Shown here in pieces: positions 23,546 through 31,742 of a stretch of 47,530 bases of DNA. The notes beneath the pieces are model-generated. The model worked only from the letters and a program-made list of their open reading frames with translations. It was not told the origin of the DNA and did no database searches. The position numbers and the translations under genes are program-made. The stretch comes from an uncultured Methylocystaceae bacterium (GTDB lineage Bacteria; Pseudomonadota; Alphaproteobacteria; Rhizobiales; Beijerinckiaceae). Where the stretch lies: the NCBI GenBank assembly GCA_937870755.1, contig CALMZV010000072.1, positions 1 through 47,530 of the forward strand. Reading direction: 5' to 3'. Numbering within the stretch: the first letter of the stretch is position 1; every line of letters begins with the position of its first letter.

Positions 23546-24059
23546 GCGCGTCTACAACGTTCTGTTTCTGTGCACCGGCAACACCGCGCGTTCGATTCTC
23601 GCCGAATCCATTCTGCGCAAGGAAGGGGCGGGACGGTTCAACGCCTTTTCCGCCGGCAGCCAGCCGAAGGGCGTCGTGAATCCTTACGCGTTGCGGACGC
23701 TGGAAGCGTTCGGCTATCCGACGAACGATTTCCGCTCCAAGAGCTGGGACGAGTTCGCCGGCGCCGACGCGCCGAGGATGGATTTCATCTTCACCGTCTG
23801 CGACTCGGCGGCCGGCGAAAGCTGCCCCGTGTGGCCGGGACATCCGTCGACGGCGCATTGGGGGATCGAGGATCCGGCGGCGGTCCAGGGCGCGGATATC
23901 GACAAGCTGCGCGCGTTCAGCGAGGCGTTCCGCTACATGCGCAACCGCATCGCCGCCTTCGTCGCGCTGCCGATCCGGGGCCTCGACAAACTCGCGCTGG
24001 ACGCGCGCCTGCGCGACATCGGCGCGCTGGAAGGCGCGAGCGAAAAGGCCGCGCCATGA
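23538..24059 (+). CDS. arsC: Arsenate reductase, low-molecular-weight phosphatase type
   Basis: A 173-residue protein with the LMW-PTP phosphate loop FLCTGNTARSILAE at the start (nucleophilic Cys and Arg of CX5R). The downstream block TVCDSAAGESCPVWPGHPST holds the Cys residues that relay electrons to thioredoxin or a similar reductant. HWGIEDPAAV is typical of this arsenate reductase group. It reduces arsenate to arsenite for export by the next gene. The ATG at 23538 lies inside the arsR end, and its stop overlaps the acr3 start by 4 bp. Confidence 0.93.
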   Translation: MHERVYNVLFLCTGNTARSILAESILRKEGAGRFNAFSAGSQPKGVVNPYALRTLEAFGYPTNDFRSKSWDEFAGADAPRMDFIFTVCDSAAGESCPVWPGHPSTAHWGIEDPAAVQGADIDKLRAFSEAFRYMRNRIAAFVALPIRGLDKLALDARLRDIGALEGASEKAAP

Positions 24060-25135
24060 ACGATGCGACGATGAGCGATGCGACGATGCAAGCGGGCGCG
24101 CGGCCCGCGATGGGTCTGTTCGAGCGCTATCTCACGCTGTGGGTCGCGCTCTGCATCATTGTCGGCGTCGCGCTCGGGCAGATCGCGCCGGCCGCCTTTC
24201 GCGCCATCGGCGCCGCCACCGTCGCGGAAGTGAATTTGCCGGTCGCCGCGCTCGTGTGGCTGATGATCGTGCCGATGCTGCTGAAGATCGACCTTTCGGC
24301 GCTCGGGCAAGTGCGCGAACACTGGCGCGGGATCGCCGTGACGGTTGGCGTCAACTGGCTCGTCAAGCCGTTCTCGATGGCGCTCCTGGGCTGGATCTTC
24401 ATCGCGCATCTGTTCCGGCCGCTGCTGCCGGCGGACCAGATCGACGCCTATATCGCCGGTCTCATCCTGCTCGCGGCCGCGCCATGCACGGCCATGGTGT
24501 TCGTGTGGTCCAACCTCGTCGACGGCGAGCCGCATTTCACGCTGTCGCAGGTGGCCCTCAACGATTCGATCATGATCATCGCGTTCGCGCCGATCGTCGC
24601 GCTGCTGCTCGGCCTCTCGTCGATCGTCGTGCCCTGGAACACGCTGTTGCTGTCGGTCGCGCTCTACATACTCGCGCCTGTCGTCGCGGCGCAGGCGTGG
24701 CGGCGCGCGCTGCTGGCGCGCGGCGGGCAGGCGGCGCTTCATGCCGTATTGCGCACGCTCGGCCCGCTTTCGCTGGCCGCGCTGCTGGCGACGCTCGTGC
24801 TGCTGTTCGGGTTGCAGGGCGAACAGATTCTGCGACAACCGCTCGTCATCGCCTTGATCGCTGTTCCCATTCTCATCCAGGTCTATTTCAACGCCGGCCT
24901 CGCCTACTGGCTCAATCGGCGGTTCGGCGTCGCGTGGTGCGTGGCGGGCCCCTCGGCGCTGATCGGCGCGAGCAATTTCTTCGAACTGGCGGTGGCGACA
25001 GCCATCGCGCTGTTCGGCTTTCAGTCCGGCGCGGCGCTGGCCACCGTCGTCGGCGTGCTGGTCGAAGTTCCGGTCATGCTGTCGGTCGTGCGCATCGTGC
25101 GCGCCACGCGCGGCTGGTACGAACGCGCGGCCTGA
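24056..25135 (+). CDS. acr3: Arsenite efflux permease, ACR3 family
   Basis: A 359-residue inner-membrane protein with about ten hydrophobic segments. ACR3 signatures are visible: MIVPMLLKIDLSALGQV, NWLVKPFSMALLGW, AAPCTAMVFVWSNLVDGEPH (with the Cys essential for arsenite transport in studied members), QVALNDSIMI, and NFFELAVATAIALFGFQSGA. It exports As(III) using the proton gradient. The ATG at 24056 overlaps the arsC stop. The short N-terminal run NDATMSDATMQAG is a small direct repeat with no clear role. Confidence 0.95.
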   Translation: MNDATMSDATMQAGARPAMGLFERYLTLWVALCIIVGVALGQIAPAAFRAIGAATVAEVNLPVAALVWLMIVPMLLKIDLSALGQVREHWRGIAVTVGVNWLVKPFSMALLGWIFIAHLFRPLLPADQIDAYIAGLILLAAAPCTAMVFVWSNLVDGEPHFTLSQVALNDSIMIIAFAPIVALLLGLSSIVVPWNTLLLSVALYILAPVVAAQAWRRALLARGGQAALHAVLRTLGPLSLAALLATLVLLFGLQGEQILRQPLVIALIAVPILIQVYFNAGLAYWLNRRFGVAWCVAGPSALIGASNFFELAVATAIALFGFQSGAALATVVGVLVEVPVMLSVVRIVRATRGWYERAA

Positions 25136-25202
25136 ATCGTCGCGCTCGTCCGGGCGCGCGCCTTACCGGGAAAGTCCGCGACTTTCCAGTCTACGCGCCG
25201 GT

Positions 25203-25634
25203 CTACGCGCTGGCGATGTAATCGCGCAGCGCACGCGACTCGTTCTCGATCGTCTCGATGTGGATTTTCACGACGTCGCCGATCGACACCACGCCCACGA
25301 GCGCGCCCTCGCGCACGACGGGTATGTGGCGGAAGCGACCGTTCGTCATCGTCTCCATCGTCGTGTGAATCGGCGCGTCTTCCGTCGTCGTCGTCACCTT
25401 GGTCGTCATGTGGCTCGACACCGGCGCTTCGAGCGCGGTCGCGCCCGCGTGCGCGATGGCGCGCACGATGTCGCGCTCGGAAATGATGCCGAGCACCTTG
25501 CCGCCCGGATCGCACACGACCAGCGCGCCGATGCGGCGCGTGGAGAGAATGTTGGCTGCGTCGCGCAGGGTTTGATGCGGCGCGGCGGTAATCACCTCGA
25601 CGCCCTTGTTGCGAAGAATGTGCGCGACCGTCAT
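25203..25634 (-). CDS. CBS domain protein
   Basis: A 143-residue protein of two CBS domains: MTVAHILRNKGVEVITAAPH, then ARRIGALVVCD-type sequence at STRRIGALVVCDPGGKVLGI with ISERDIVRAI, and ETMTNGRFRHIPVVREGALV with GVVSIGDVVK. CBS pairs bind adenosine nucleotides and act as energy or redox sensors. The ATG at 25634 has GGAGG eight bases before it. The gene stands alone, convergent with acr3 and downstream of the rhomboid gene on the same strand with 112 bp between. Confidence 0.9.
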   Translation of the reverse strand: MTVAHILRNKGVEVITAAPHQTLRDAANILSTRRIGALVVCDPGGKVLGIISERDIVRAIAHAGATALEAPVSSHMTTKVTTTTEDAPIHTTMETMTNGRFRHIPVVREGALVGVVSIGDVVKIHIETIENESRALRDYIASA

Positions 25635-25746
25635 GGCGTGCCTCCGTCTGCGTATGTCGCGCCCGCCGGGGCGCGAACGCCATCCCTGGAACACGCAGGA
25701 TGATGCGGCTTGGCGTGCGGCGCAAGCCGCAATCGCCAACGCGTCC

Positions 25747-26532
25747 TCAGGCGCGGCGCGGCTCGAACAGCGCGATGCCCAGAAAGCCCGCCAGGAAGCC
25801 GCCGATATGCGCCTGCCAGGCGACATTGTTCTCGCCTAAACCGGGGCCGGGCGCAGCGACGGCGAAAATGAGATTGGTGGCGAACCAAGCCGCCACGAAG
25901 GTCAACGCGCGGCGATTGCGGAACACGTCGGCAATGCTCGTGCGCGGGCCGCGATAGGGCGCGACCGAGCCCTGCTGCTCGAAATCGCCGCCGAGCGGCG
26001 CGCCCGGCGCGAAGGCGAAACGCGCGGCCGCGCCCATCGCGCCCGAGACGATGGCCGAGGCGCCGATGACGACGACCGCGCCATAGGGATGCGTCGCCAG
26101 ATGGGCGAGCGCGCCGAGGAGCGCCGACACGATGCAGAACGCGGCGAACCGCAGCGCGCCGAAGCGCCGCGCGACCGCCGAGCCGAAGGCCGCGAGCCAG
26201 ACCGCGTTGACCGCCAGATGCGCCAGATTGGCGTGCAGCAGCGCATAGGTCGCCAGCGTATGCAGGGCCGGCGCGCCGTCGATCAGATAAGTCGCGAAGG
26301 CGTTTGCGCCCCCAACGGCGTTCGCCTGCGCCGCGATGGCCGCGCGCACGCCGTCGGGATCGAACGCGGCCGTCAATCGGGCCGGCACGAACCCGTAGTC
26401 GAACACCAGTTCGAGGTCGGCGCCCGGCGACAGCAGGGCGCGCGCCGCGTGGACGAGCGCGAGCGCGCCGATGAGAATGAACACGGAGAGGGTCGCGCGG
26501 CGAAAGGCGGGGTCGGGCGTCATCGCATCCAA
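25747..26532 (-). CDS. Rhomboid family intramembrane serine protease
   Basis: A 261-residue inner-membrane protein with about six hydrophobic segments. TYALLHANLAHLAVNAVWLA is the rhomboid segment with the conserved His-Asn, the catalytic Ser is in VIGASAIVSGAMGAAARFAF (usual form GASG), and the catalytic His is in WQAHIGGFLAGFLG. A long loop between them contains FEQQGSVAPYRGPRTSIADV. The start could be 26532 (MDAM) or 26523 (MTPDP). A strong hairpin lies in the leader immediately upstream. Confidence 0.9.
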   Translation of the reverse strand: MDAMTPDPAFRRATLSVFILIGALALVHAARALLSPGADLELVFDYGFVPARLTAAFDPDGVRAAIAAQANAVGGANAFATYLIDGAPALHTLATYALLHANLAHLAVNAVWLAAFGSAVARRFGALRFAAFCIVSALLGALAHLATHPYGAVVVIGASAIVSGAMGAAARFAFAPGAPLGGDFEQQGSVAPYRGPRTSIADVFRNRRALTFVAAWFATNLIFAVAAPGPGLGENNVAWQAHIGGFLAGFLGIALFEPRRA

Positions 26533-26536
26533 GGAA

Positions 26537-26569
26537 AAGGGGAACGGCCGGAGCCTGGCCGTTCCCCTT
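26537..26569 (-). promoter_or_regulatory. Strong hairpin in the leader of the rhomboid gene
   Basis: A 13-bp perfect stem (aaggggaacggcc pairing with ggccgttcccctt) with a seven-base loop lies five bases upstream of the first candidate start codon. On the minus strand the stem is followed by TTTTCC. It could sequester the ribosome binding site or act as an attenuator; it does not follow any gene, so it is not a simple end-of-gene terminator. Confidence 0.55.
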
Positions 26570-26865
26570 CATCTTACCTGTTTCGCGCGCCGCCGCTCCA
26601 TTCCCCGAACGAACGGGGGGCGCCCGCATTCGTCCCAAAACGAACCGGCGGAGTTTCATGCGCGTCTCGCGCCGCTGTCCGGAGCCACAGCCATGCGGCG
26701 CGATGCCGAACATCACGCTCCCACAACCCTAACGAATTCTCAACGTGAAGGTTCGGTTAACCCTAACGCGGCGCGCGCTGGCGCCGATCCTGCTGACCAC
26801 ACGGCGAACGGACACGCGGTGTCCCAAACACGAACACGCCGTCGCGAAACGGCGTCGAGGCGGAT
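26570..26865. other. Non-coding divergent region with TTAACC-type motifs
   Basis: About 300 bases between the rhomboid and PAS genes with no supported gene. It carries GGTTAACCCTAACG (around 26753-26766) and CCCTAACG-like repeats resembling CtrA half-sites. A 7-bp hairpin (acgccgt/acggcgt, 26836-26855) lies ten bases before the PAS gene start, next to its GAGG ribosome binding site. Confidence 0.4.
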
Positions 26866-27459
26866 ATGCGGCAGCCGGCCATTCAGCAGCTCTACGATTA
26901 CTGGAACGTTCTGCGTCGCGCGCGGCTCGCGCCCGATCGCGCCGAGATCGATCCGGCCGCCATCCGTTCCATTCTGGCCGAGACGTTCATGATCGAGGCG
27001 GACGGCGAGGCGCCGTTCCGGCTGCGGCTGGCGGGCGGGCGTTTCGCCGCGCTGTTCGTCGACGAACTCAAGGGCCGTCCGTTCCTCGAATTGTGGGGCG
27101 AGGACGCGGCCAACATCGGCGCCGTGCTGTGGACGGTGATGGACGGGGCGTGCCCGGTGGTGGCGGGGCTGAAGGCCGCGCCCGCCGGCCGGCCGCTCGA
27201 AGATTTCGAAATGGTGTTTCTGCCGCTGCGCCATTTCGGCAAGACGCACGCGCGCATCCTGGGCGCCATTTCCGCGGCCGCCCATCCTGCCTGGCTCGGC
27301 CTCCTGCCGGTCGAGCGGCTGCAACTGCATTCGCTGCGGGTGATGTCTTCCGAAACCGGCCGGTCGCGCCTGCCGCTGATGGCGCCGCGCGCCGCGCCCG
27401 CGCCGCGCCCGTTCGCGCGCGGTCATCTGACCGTTTACGAAGGCGGACGAAACGCCTGA
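26866..27459 (+). CDS. PAS domain protein (PAS_5 family)
   Basis: A 197-residue cytoplasmic protein of the PAS_5 family common in alphaproteobacteria. Visible are QLYDYWNVLRRARLAPDRAE, PFRLRLAGGRFAALFVDELK, GRPFLELW, FEMVFLPLRHFGKTHARILG and PAWLGLLPVERLQLHSLRVM. There is no output domain. Genes of this type are often paired with PilZ proteins, as here. Ligand and role are unknown. The ATG at 26866 has GAGG nearby; a TTAACC motif lies 100 bases upstream. Confidence 0.87.
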   Translation: MRQPAIQQLYDYWNVLRRARLAPDRAEIDPAAIRSILAETFMIEADGEAPFRLRLAGGRFAALFVDELKGRPFLELWGEDAANIGAVLWTVMDGACPVVAGLKAAPAGRPLEDFEMVFLPLRHFGKTHARILGAISAAAHPAWLGLLPVERLQLHSLRVMSSETGRSRLPLMAPRAAPAPRPFARGHLTVYEGGRNA

Positions 27460-27559
27460 GCCACGCCGCTCGTCGCGCGATCCGGCGATCGACGTAAGCC
27501 AGCGTTAACCCACGCGCTTTAAGGTCCCGGCAAGCCCCCCGCCAACCGGGATCGTCCGT

Positions 27560-28168
27560 TTGTCCGTCTTCAGCCCGCGCACCTCCGCTCTGCCGTTGGA
27601 ACGGCGCCGCCACCGGCGCGCGCGCGTTGCGGTCGCCGGCCGCTACATGCTGGAGAACAAGCAGGAATTTCCCTGTCGCACGATCAACATCTCGCCGGGC
27701 GGGCTGTTGCTGGCGGCGCCGAGCAGGGGCGCCATCGGGGAAAAGGTCGTCCTGTATTTCGACACCATCGGACGGATCGAGGGCGAGATCGTTCGCCATA
27801 CGCTCGACGGATTTGCGATCACGTTCGCCATGACGGCGGCGCGTCGCGATAAGCTGGCCGATCTTCTGACCTGGATGATCAATCACGACTACGTGGGCCT
27901 GCCGGAAGACCGGCGCCATCGCCGCATCGCCCCGCGCCAGACGGCGAGCGTGATGAGCCTGCCCGATGGCGACCATGCGATGGTCCAGGTGGTGGACGTG
28001 TCCGTGTCGGGCGTGGGCCTGCGCAGCGACGTCATTCCGCCGATCGGCGCGCGCGTGGAGGTGGGCCGGCGCGCGGGCAAGGTGGTGCGCCACTTCGAAG
28101 GCGGCCTCGCCGTGGAATTCAGCCGGCTCATTCCCATCGAGGAATTCGACGAGGACATCGTCCTTTAA
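27560..28168 (+). CDS. Double PilZ domain protein
   Basis: A 202-residue protein read from TTG at 27560. The first PilZ domain has RRRHRRARVAVAGRYM and NISPGG; the second has EDRRHRRIAPRQTASV and DVSVSGVG. Both keep the RxxxR and D/NxSxxG patterns that bind cyclic di-GMP, so it could bind two ligand sites. It is a candidate effector for the GGDEF-EAL enzyme encoded elsewhere in the window. GTTAACCC and CTTTAAGG lie in the 100-bp space before it. The start is uncertain since alternatives exist within ten codons. Confidence 0.85.
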   Translation: MSVFSPRTSALPLERRRHRRARVAVAGRYMLENKQEFPCRTINISPGGLLLAAPSRGAIGEKVVLYFDTIGRIEGEIVRHTLDGFAITFAMTAARRDKLADLLTWMINHDYVGLPEDRRHRRIAPRQTASVMSLPDGDHAMVQVVDVSVSGVGLRSDVIPPIGARVEVGRRAGKVVRHFEGGLAVEFSRLIPIEEFDEDIVL

Positions 28169-28193
28169 GACCGCGGCGGCGCCGCGGGCGCGT

Positions 28194-28724
28194 TCAGCCG
28201 AGCGGCTTCAGCGACTTGCGGAACCTTTCGGCGCGCGCCGCGTAGTGGGCTGCGGTCATGCGGCCCGACATCGCCTGGCGCTCGTCGAGCGTGCGCACCA
28301 CGCGCGCGGGCGAGCCCATGATCATCGAATTGTCGGGAAACTCCTTGCCTTCGGTGACGAGCGAATTGGCGCCGACGAGACAGTTGCGGCCGATCCTTGC
28401 GCCGTTGAGGACGATGGACCCCATGCCGATCAGCGCGCCGTCGCCGATCGTGCAGCCGTGCAGGATGACGCAATGGCCGATGGTGACGTCGGCGCCGATG
28501 GTGAGCGGAAAGCCGGGGTCGGTGTGCAGCACGCAGCCGTCCTGCACGTTGGCGCGCGCGCCGATGTGGATGAGCTCGTTGTCGCCGCGCACCACGGCGT
28601 TGAACCATACGCTGGCATCGTCGTCGAACCGCACGTTCCCCATCACCTGCGCGCCCGGCGCGACGAAACAGCGGCCGGAGGCGGGCAGTTGCGGTTTCAG
28701 ATCCTCGAATGCGTATAGCGGCAT
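28194..28724 (-). CDS. Gamma-type carbonic anhydrase-like protein
   Basis: A 176-residue left-handed beta-helix protein. Hexapeptide repeats run from FVAPGAQVMGNVRFDDDASV to RIGRNCLVGANSLVTEG. The metal-binding His positions are seen in ARANVQDGCVLHTD and TIGHCVILHGCTIGDGALIG. Family members are zinc or iron gamma-carbonic anhydrases or remain without proven activity. The ATG at 28724 is followed by MPLYAFEDLKPQLPASGRCF; the long open frame upstream is a shadow of the TonB receptor. GGAG lies eight bases before the start. Confidence 0.9.
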   Translation of the reverse strand: MPLYAFEDLKPQLPASGRCFVAPGAQVMGNVRFDDDASVWFNAVVRGDNELIHIGARANVQDGCVLHTDPGFPLTIGADVTIGHCVILHGCTIGDGALIGMGSIVLNGARIGRNCLVGANSLVTEGKEFPDNSMIMGSPARVVRTLDERQAMSGRMTAAHYAARAERFRKSLKPLG

Positions 28725-28777
28725 GGCGAACTCCTTCCGCCGCAAGATTGCCATGCGCCCTGTCGTTGGGGAAGCTG

Positions 28778-30901
28778 TCAGAACCGCAATTGCGCCGACA
28801 CGCGCAACGCGCGGCCGGGGGCCAGAACCTCGTCCTTGCGGAACGAGGCGCTGTTGCGGATGCGCGCGTCGAGGAGATTGGAGCCGACGAGCGCGATCGT
28901 GGCTTCGCTGAAGCCAAATCGCGCGGGATCGAGCGGGCGCGTATAGCGCAGTTCGGCGTTGACGAGGTCGTAGCCAGGCGTCGGCGTTTCGCCCGCGCCC
29001 GTCGCGCGCTGCGCGAAGGCGTGCAGAAGGCTTGCGCGCGCGGTCCAGTTGGCGTCGCGCCACGACAGGCCCGCGCCGACGCGGTGCGGCGGCATGCGCG
29101 GCACGTTCGTTCCGTCGGCGAATTTCGCGCGCAGGAAATCGTACTGGCCTTCCAGCGCCAGAACGCCGCCGGCCAGTTCCGCCACATCCCAGGCGCCCTT
29201 CGCCTCGGCGCCGAGGAACGTCGCCGCCTGCTGCGCGAAAATCGTCTGGCGCAATTCGACGTCGACGCCGCAGGTTTCGAAATCGTCGCCGCACAGCACG
29301 CCGGTCTCGCGGCGATGGATGAAGCCGGAATAGAAGGTCGCATAGGCGCGCAGGTCGAAGCGCAGCGGGCCGTCGACCCTGCGCAACGAAGCCTCGATCG
29401 TGCGCGCGGTCTCCCTGCCGAGACGGGCGTTTCCGATCTCGAACGTGCCCGTGGCGTCGTGCGCGCCGCGCGCGAACAGTTCCAGCGCCTGCGGGGCGCG
29501 CTGCGCGAAGGTCGCGGTCACGGCGCCGGTGAGGCCGGGCGCGACATCGTGCGCGAGCGACAGGCTGGCGGAGAACGGGGCGAAGGCGCGGGCGGCCGCG
29601 TAGGGCAGCGGATCGCCGGGCGGCGTGAAGCCCGGAAACAGCGCCGGCGTTCCGGCGACGCGCACATGTTCGATGCGCGCGCCGGCCTCCAGACGGGTCG
29701 CGGGCGTGAAGGCGAGGCGTTCCACCGCATAGACGGCAAGCGCGCTGGTGGAGGCGGGCGAAATGAGCGAACCCGCCTCGCCGGCCGAGCCCAGACGCGC
29801 CACGCCCGCCTGCGCGCCGAAAAACCCGGTCAGCGCGCCGAACGGGGTTTCGACCGGCGCATGGCGCGCCTCCACGCGCGTTTCCCATTCGCGGTTCTTG
29901 AACGTCGCGCGCACGCTGTCGAGACTGGTCGCGTCGCGGCCCTTTTCGTCGTGGCGATAGTCGGACCAGCCGCCCCAGAAACGGATCGCCTCGATGAAGC
30001 CGCCGGTCGGGCGGTATTCGCCGCGCGTGGCCAGTTTCACCTGATCGAGTTCGATGCGCGTGCCGGCAAGCGCGGTGAAGAAACCGGGGATGCGGTAGAC
30101 GCCGGTGTGATGCGAGACGGACGCGCCGAAAAAACCCTGGTCGAACACATACGAACCGCCGAGCGAAAAGCCGCGGGCGCGCGCCGCCGAATTGCGCTGG
30201 ACGCCGTCGGGCGTGCGATAGTCGGCGGCCTCGCGGCCGAACCAGCCGGCATGAACGGCGACGTTCTGTCCGGCCGCGTCGAGTTCGCTCGCGCCCTCGC
30301 GGGCGAAATCGGCGCCGCCCAGCGCGCCGAACGCGCGGTAGCGCATGCCCGGGCGCGCCGCCTCGGCGATCTTTCCGTCGCTCGCCTCCACCACGCCGCC
30401 GACGATCTGCGATCCGTAGCGCAGCGCGCCCGGCCCGCGCAGCACCTCGATCCGTTCGACCGCGAGCGGGCTGACCGGCACGGCGTGGTCCTCGCCGAGC
30501 GTCGAGACGTCGCCGGACGTCAGGCCGTTTTCCTGAATGCGCACGCGGGCGGCGTCCAGCCCGCGCAGGATGGGGCGGCTGGCCGCGCCCGGCGCGTAGC
30601 CGGTCGTCGCCACGCCCGGTTCGTTCGCCAGCGCCTCGCCGAGGGTGGCGGCGCCGCGCGCGCGCGCTTCGGCGGCTGTCGGCGGACGGGCGCCGGGCGG
30701 CTCTTGCGCCGGGGCGGGGGCCGCCAGTACGATCTCGATTTCCTGAAGTCTCTCTTCAAGTCTCCCTTGAAGTCTCCCTTGAAGTTTCTCTTGAAGTTTC
30801 TCTTGAAGTTTCTCTTGGCCGACCGGCGCGGCCGGCTCGCCCGTGGCGGGCGCGGCGGCCAAGGCGAGCGGCAGGCAGGCGAGAAGAACGCGAGGCGACA
30901 C
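28778..30901 (-). CDS. TonB-dependent receptor, ZnuD-like (probable zinc uptake)
   Basis: A 707-residue outer-membrane receptor read from GTG 30901. Signal peptide: SPRVLLACLPLALAAAPATG. Next come six tetrapeptide repeats (EKLQ, GRLQ types), then EIEIVLA as a likely TonB box. The plug domain has LANEPGVATTGYAPGAASRP and SPLAVERIEVLRGPGALRYG, resembling ZnuD. The barrel carries a Cys pair in VLCGDDFETCGVDVELRQTI, another ZnuD-like trait, and ends in aromatic LRVSAQLRF. A 34-bp palindrome matching Zur boxes lies ten bases before the start, supporting zinc. Related receptors for other metals cannot be excluded. Confidence 0.88.
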   Translation of the reverse strand: MSPRVLLACLPLALAAAPATGEPAAPVGQEKLQEKLQEKLQGRLQGRLEERLQEIEIVLAAPAPAQEPPGARPPTAAEARARGAATLGEALANEPGVATTGYAPGAASRPILRGLDAARVRIQENGLTSGDVSTLGEDHAVPVSPLAVERIEVLRGPGALRYGSQIVGGVVEASDGKIAEAARPGMRYRAFGALGGADFAREGASELDAAGQNVAVHAGWFGREAADYRTPDGVQRNSAARARGFSLGGSYVFDQGFFGASVSHHTGVYRIPGFFTALAGTRIELDQVKLATRGEYRPTGGFIEAIRFWGGWSDYRHDEKGRDATSLDSVRATFKNREWETRVEARHAPVETPFGALTGFFGAQAGVARLGSAGEAGSLISPASTSALAVYAVERLAFTPATRLEAGARIEHVRVAGTPALFPGFTPPGDPLPYAAARAFAPFSASLSLAHDVAPGLTGAVTATFAQRAPQALELFARGAHDATGTFEIGNARLGRETARTIEASLRRVDGPLRFDLRAYATFYSGFIHRRETGVLCGDDFETCGVDVELRQTIFAQQAATFLGAEAKGAWDVAELAGGVLALEGQYDFLRAKFADGTNVPRMPPHRVGAGLSWRDANWTARASLLHAFAQRATGAGETPTPGYDLVNAELRYTRPLDPARFGFSEATIALVGSNLLDARIRNSASFRKDEVLAPGRALRVSAQLRF
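30743..30814. repeat. 12-bp coding repeat near the N-terminus of the TonB receptor
   Basis: Six units of 12 bp; the last three are identical (ttgaagtttctc on the plus strand) and the others differ at one to three bases. They encode EKLQ three times, GRLQ, GRLE and ERLQ, an amphipathic charged stretch between signal peptide and TonB box. The unit keeps the frame, so copy number can vary without breaking the gene. The identity of three units suggests recent slippage. Confidence 0.92.
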
Positions 30902-30910
30902 GGGCGGATA

Positions 30911-30956
30911 TCCGACTTGTTATGTTATAACATAACAAGTCGGATCCGGCTGTCAA
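30911..30956 (-). promoter_or_regulatory. Zur-type operator and promoter of the TonB receptor
   Basis: A perfect 34-bp palindrome fills 30911-30944; its core TGTTATGTTATAACATAACA closely matches the proteobacterial Zur consensus. On the minus strand TTGACA (30956-30951) is followed after 16 bp by TATGTT (30934-30929) inside the palindrome, so a bound Zur dimer or pair would block the promoter. The leader would be about 20 bases. The repeat is seen directly; the regulator is inferred from the motif and the ZnuD-like gene. Confidence 0.82.
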
Positions 30957-30992
30957 TGCTCCGCCCGCGGGCGCGTCGCGCCTTCGCCGGCG

Positions 30993-31628
30993 CTACCGAT
31001 GCGCCCGCACCATCTGCATGAAGCGCATCTGCCCGGCGGGATTGTCGTGGAACAGGCCCGTGAACCGCGTCGTGACGGTGAGCGCGCCCTGTTTCATCAC
31101 ACCGCGCATGGACATGCACATGTGTTCGGCTTCAAGCATGACGGCGACCCCGCGCGGCCTGAGATGCGCCTCCAGCGCATCGACGATCTGCGCGTTCATC
31201 GCCTCCTGCGTCTGCAGGCGGCGCGCATAGAGATCCACGAGCCGCGCAAGTTTCGACAAACCGACGACGCCCACGCTCGGGAAATAGCCGACATGCGCCT
31301 TGCCGACGAAGGGCGCCATGTGGTGCTCGCAATGCGAGGTGAAGGGAATGTCGCGCACCAGCACCATGTCGTCGTAGCCGGCCACTTCCTCGAACACGCG
31401 GTCGAGTATGGCGGCGGGGTCCTGCGCGTAGCCGGAAAACAGTTCGTCGTAGGCGCGCGCGACGCGGGCGGGCGTCTCCTTCAGCCCTTCGCGGGAAGGA
31501 TCGTCGCCCGCGTAGGCGATGAGCGTGCGAACGGCCTGTTCGGCCTCCGCGCGGGAGGGGCGGGGCCTCGCGGCGTCCGCCGGCCGGTCGCCGGCGTGGC
31601 CCGACAAGGTCTTAACCACTGCATCCAT
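30993..31628 (-). CDS. folE: GTP cyclohydrolase I, type IA
   Basis: A 211-residue enzyme making dihydroneopterin triphosphate for folate. Zinc and active-site residues are visible in [20 protein letters not shown], with the second zinc Cys in [37 protein letters not shown] and the end [17 protein letters not shown] are typical. This is the zinc-dependent FolE, not the Zur-linked FolE2, despite lying upstream of the Zur-type box. The ATG at 31628 starts [10 protein letters not shown]. It diverges from the IscU-like gene. Confidence 0.95.
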   Translation of the reverse strand: MDAVVKTLSGHAGDRPADAARPRPSRAEAEQAVRTLIAYAGDDPSREGLKETPARVARAYDELFSGYAQDPAAILDRVFEEVAGYDDMVLVRDIPFTSHCEHHMAPFVGKAHVGYFPSVGVVGLSKLARLVDLYARRLQTQEAMNAQIVDALEAHLRPRGVAVMLEAEHMCMSMRGVMKQGALTVTTRFTGLFHDNPAGQMRFMQMVRAHR

Positions 31629-31742
31629 GCTACTTATGCCTTTCGATCAGCCGGCGTCCCTCGCGGCGCGGCCACGAAATCCTATATAAGCACGAAACCG
31701 GCGATTGCGCCTTGTAGCCGCATGCGCCGCGACGGTTCTTCC

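Noticed and set aside
30911-30944. The 34-bp palindrome as a folE terminator
   Set aside because: It has no loop gap or T-tract, lies about 50 bp past the folE stop, overlaps promoter hexamers of the receptor, and its core matches a Zur box.
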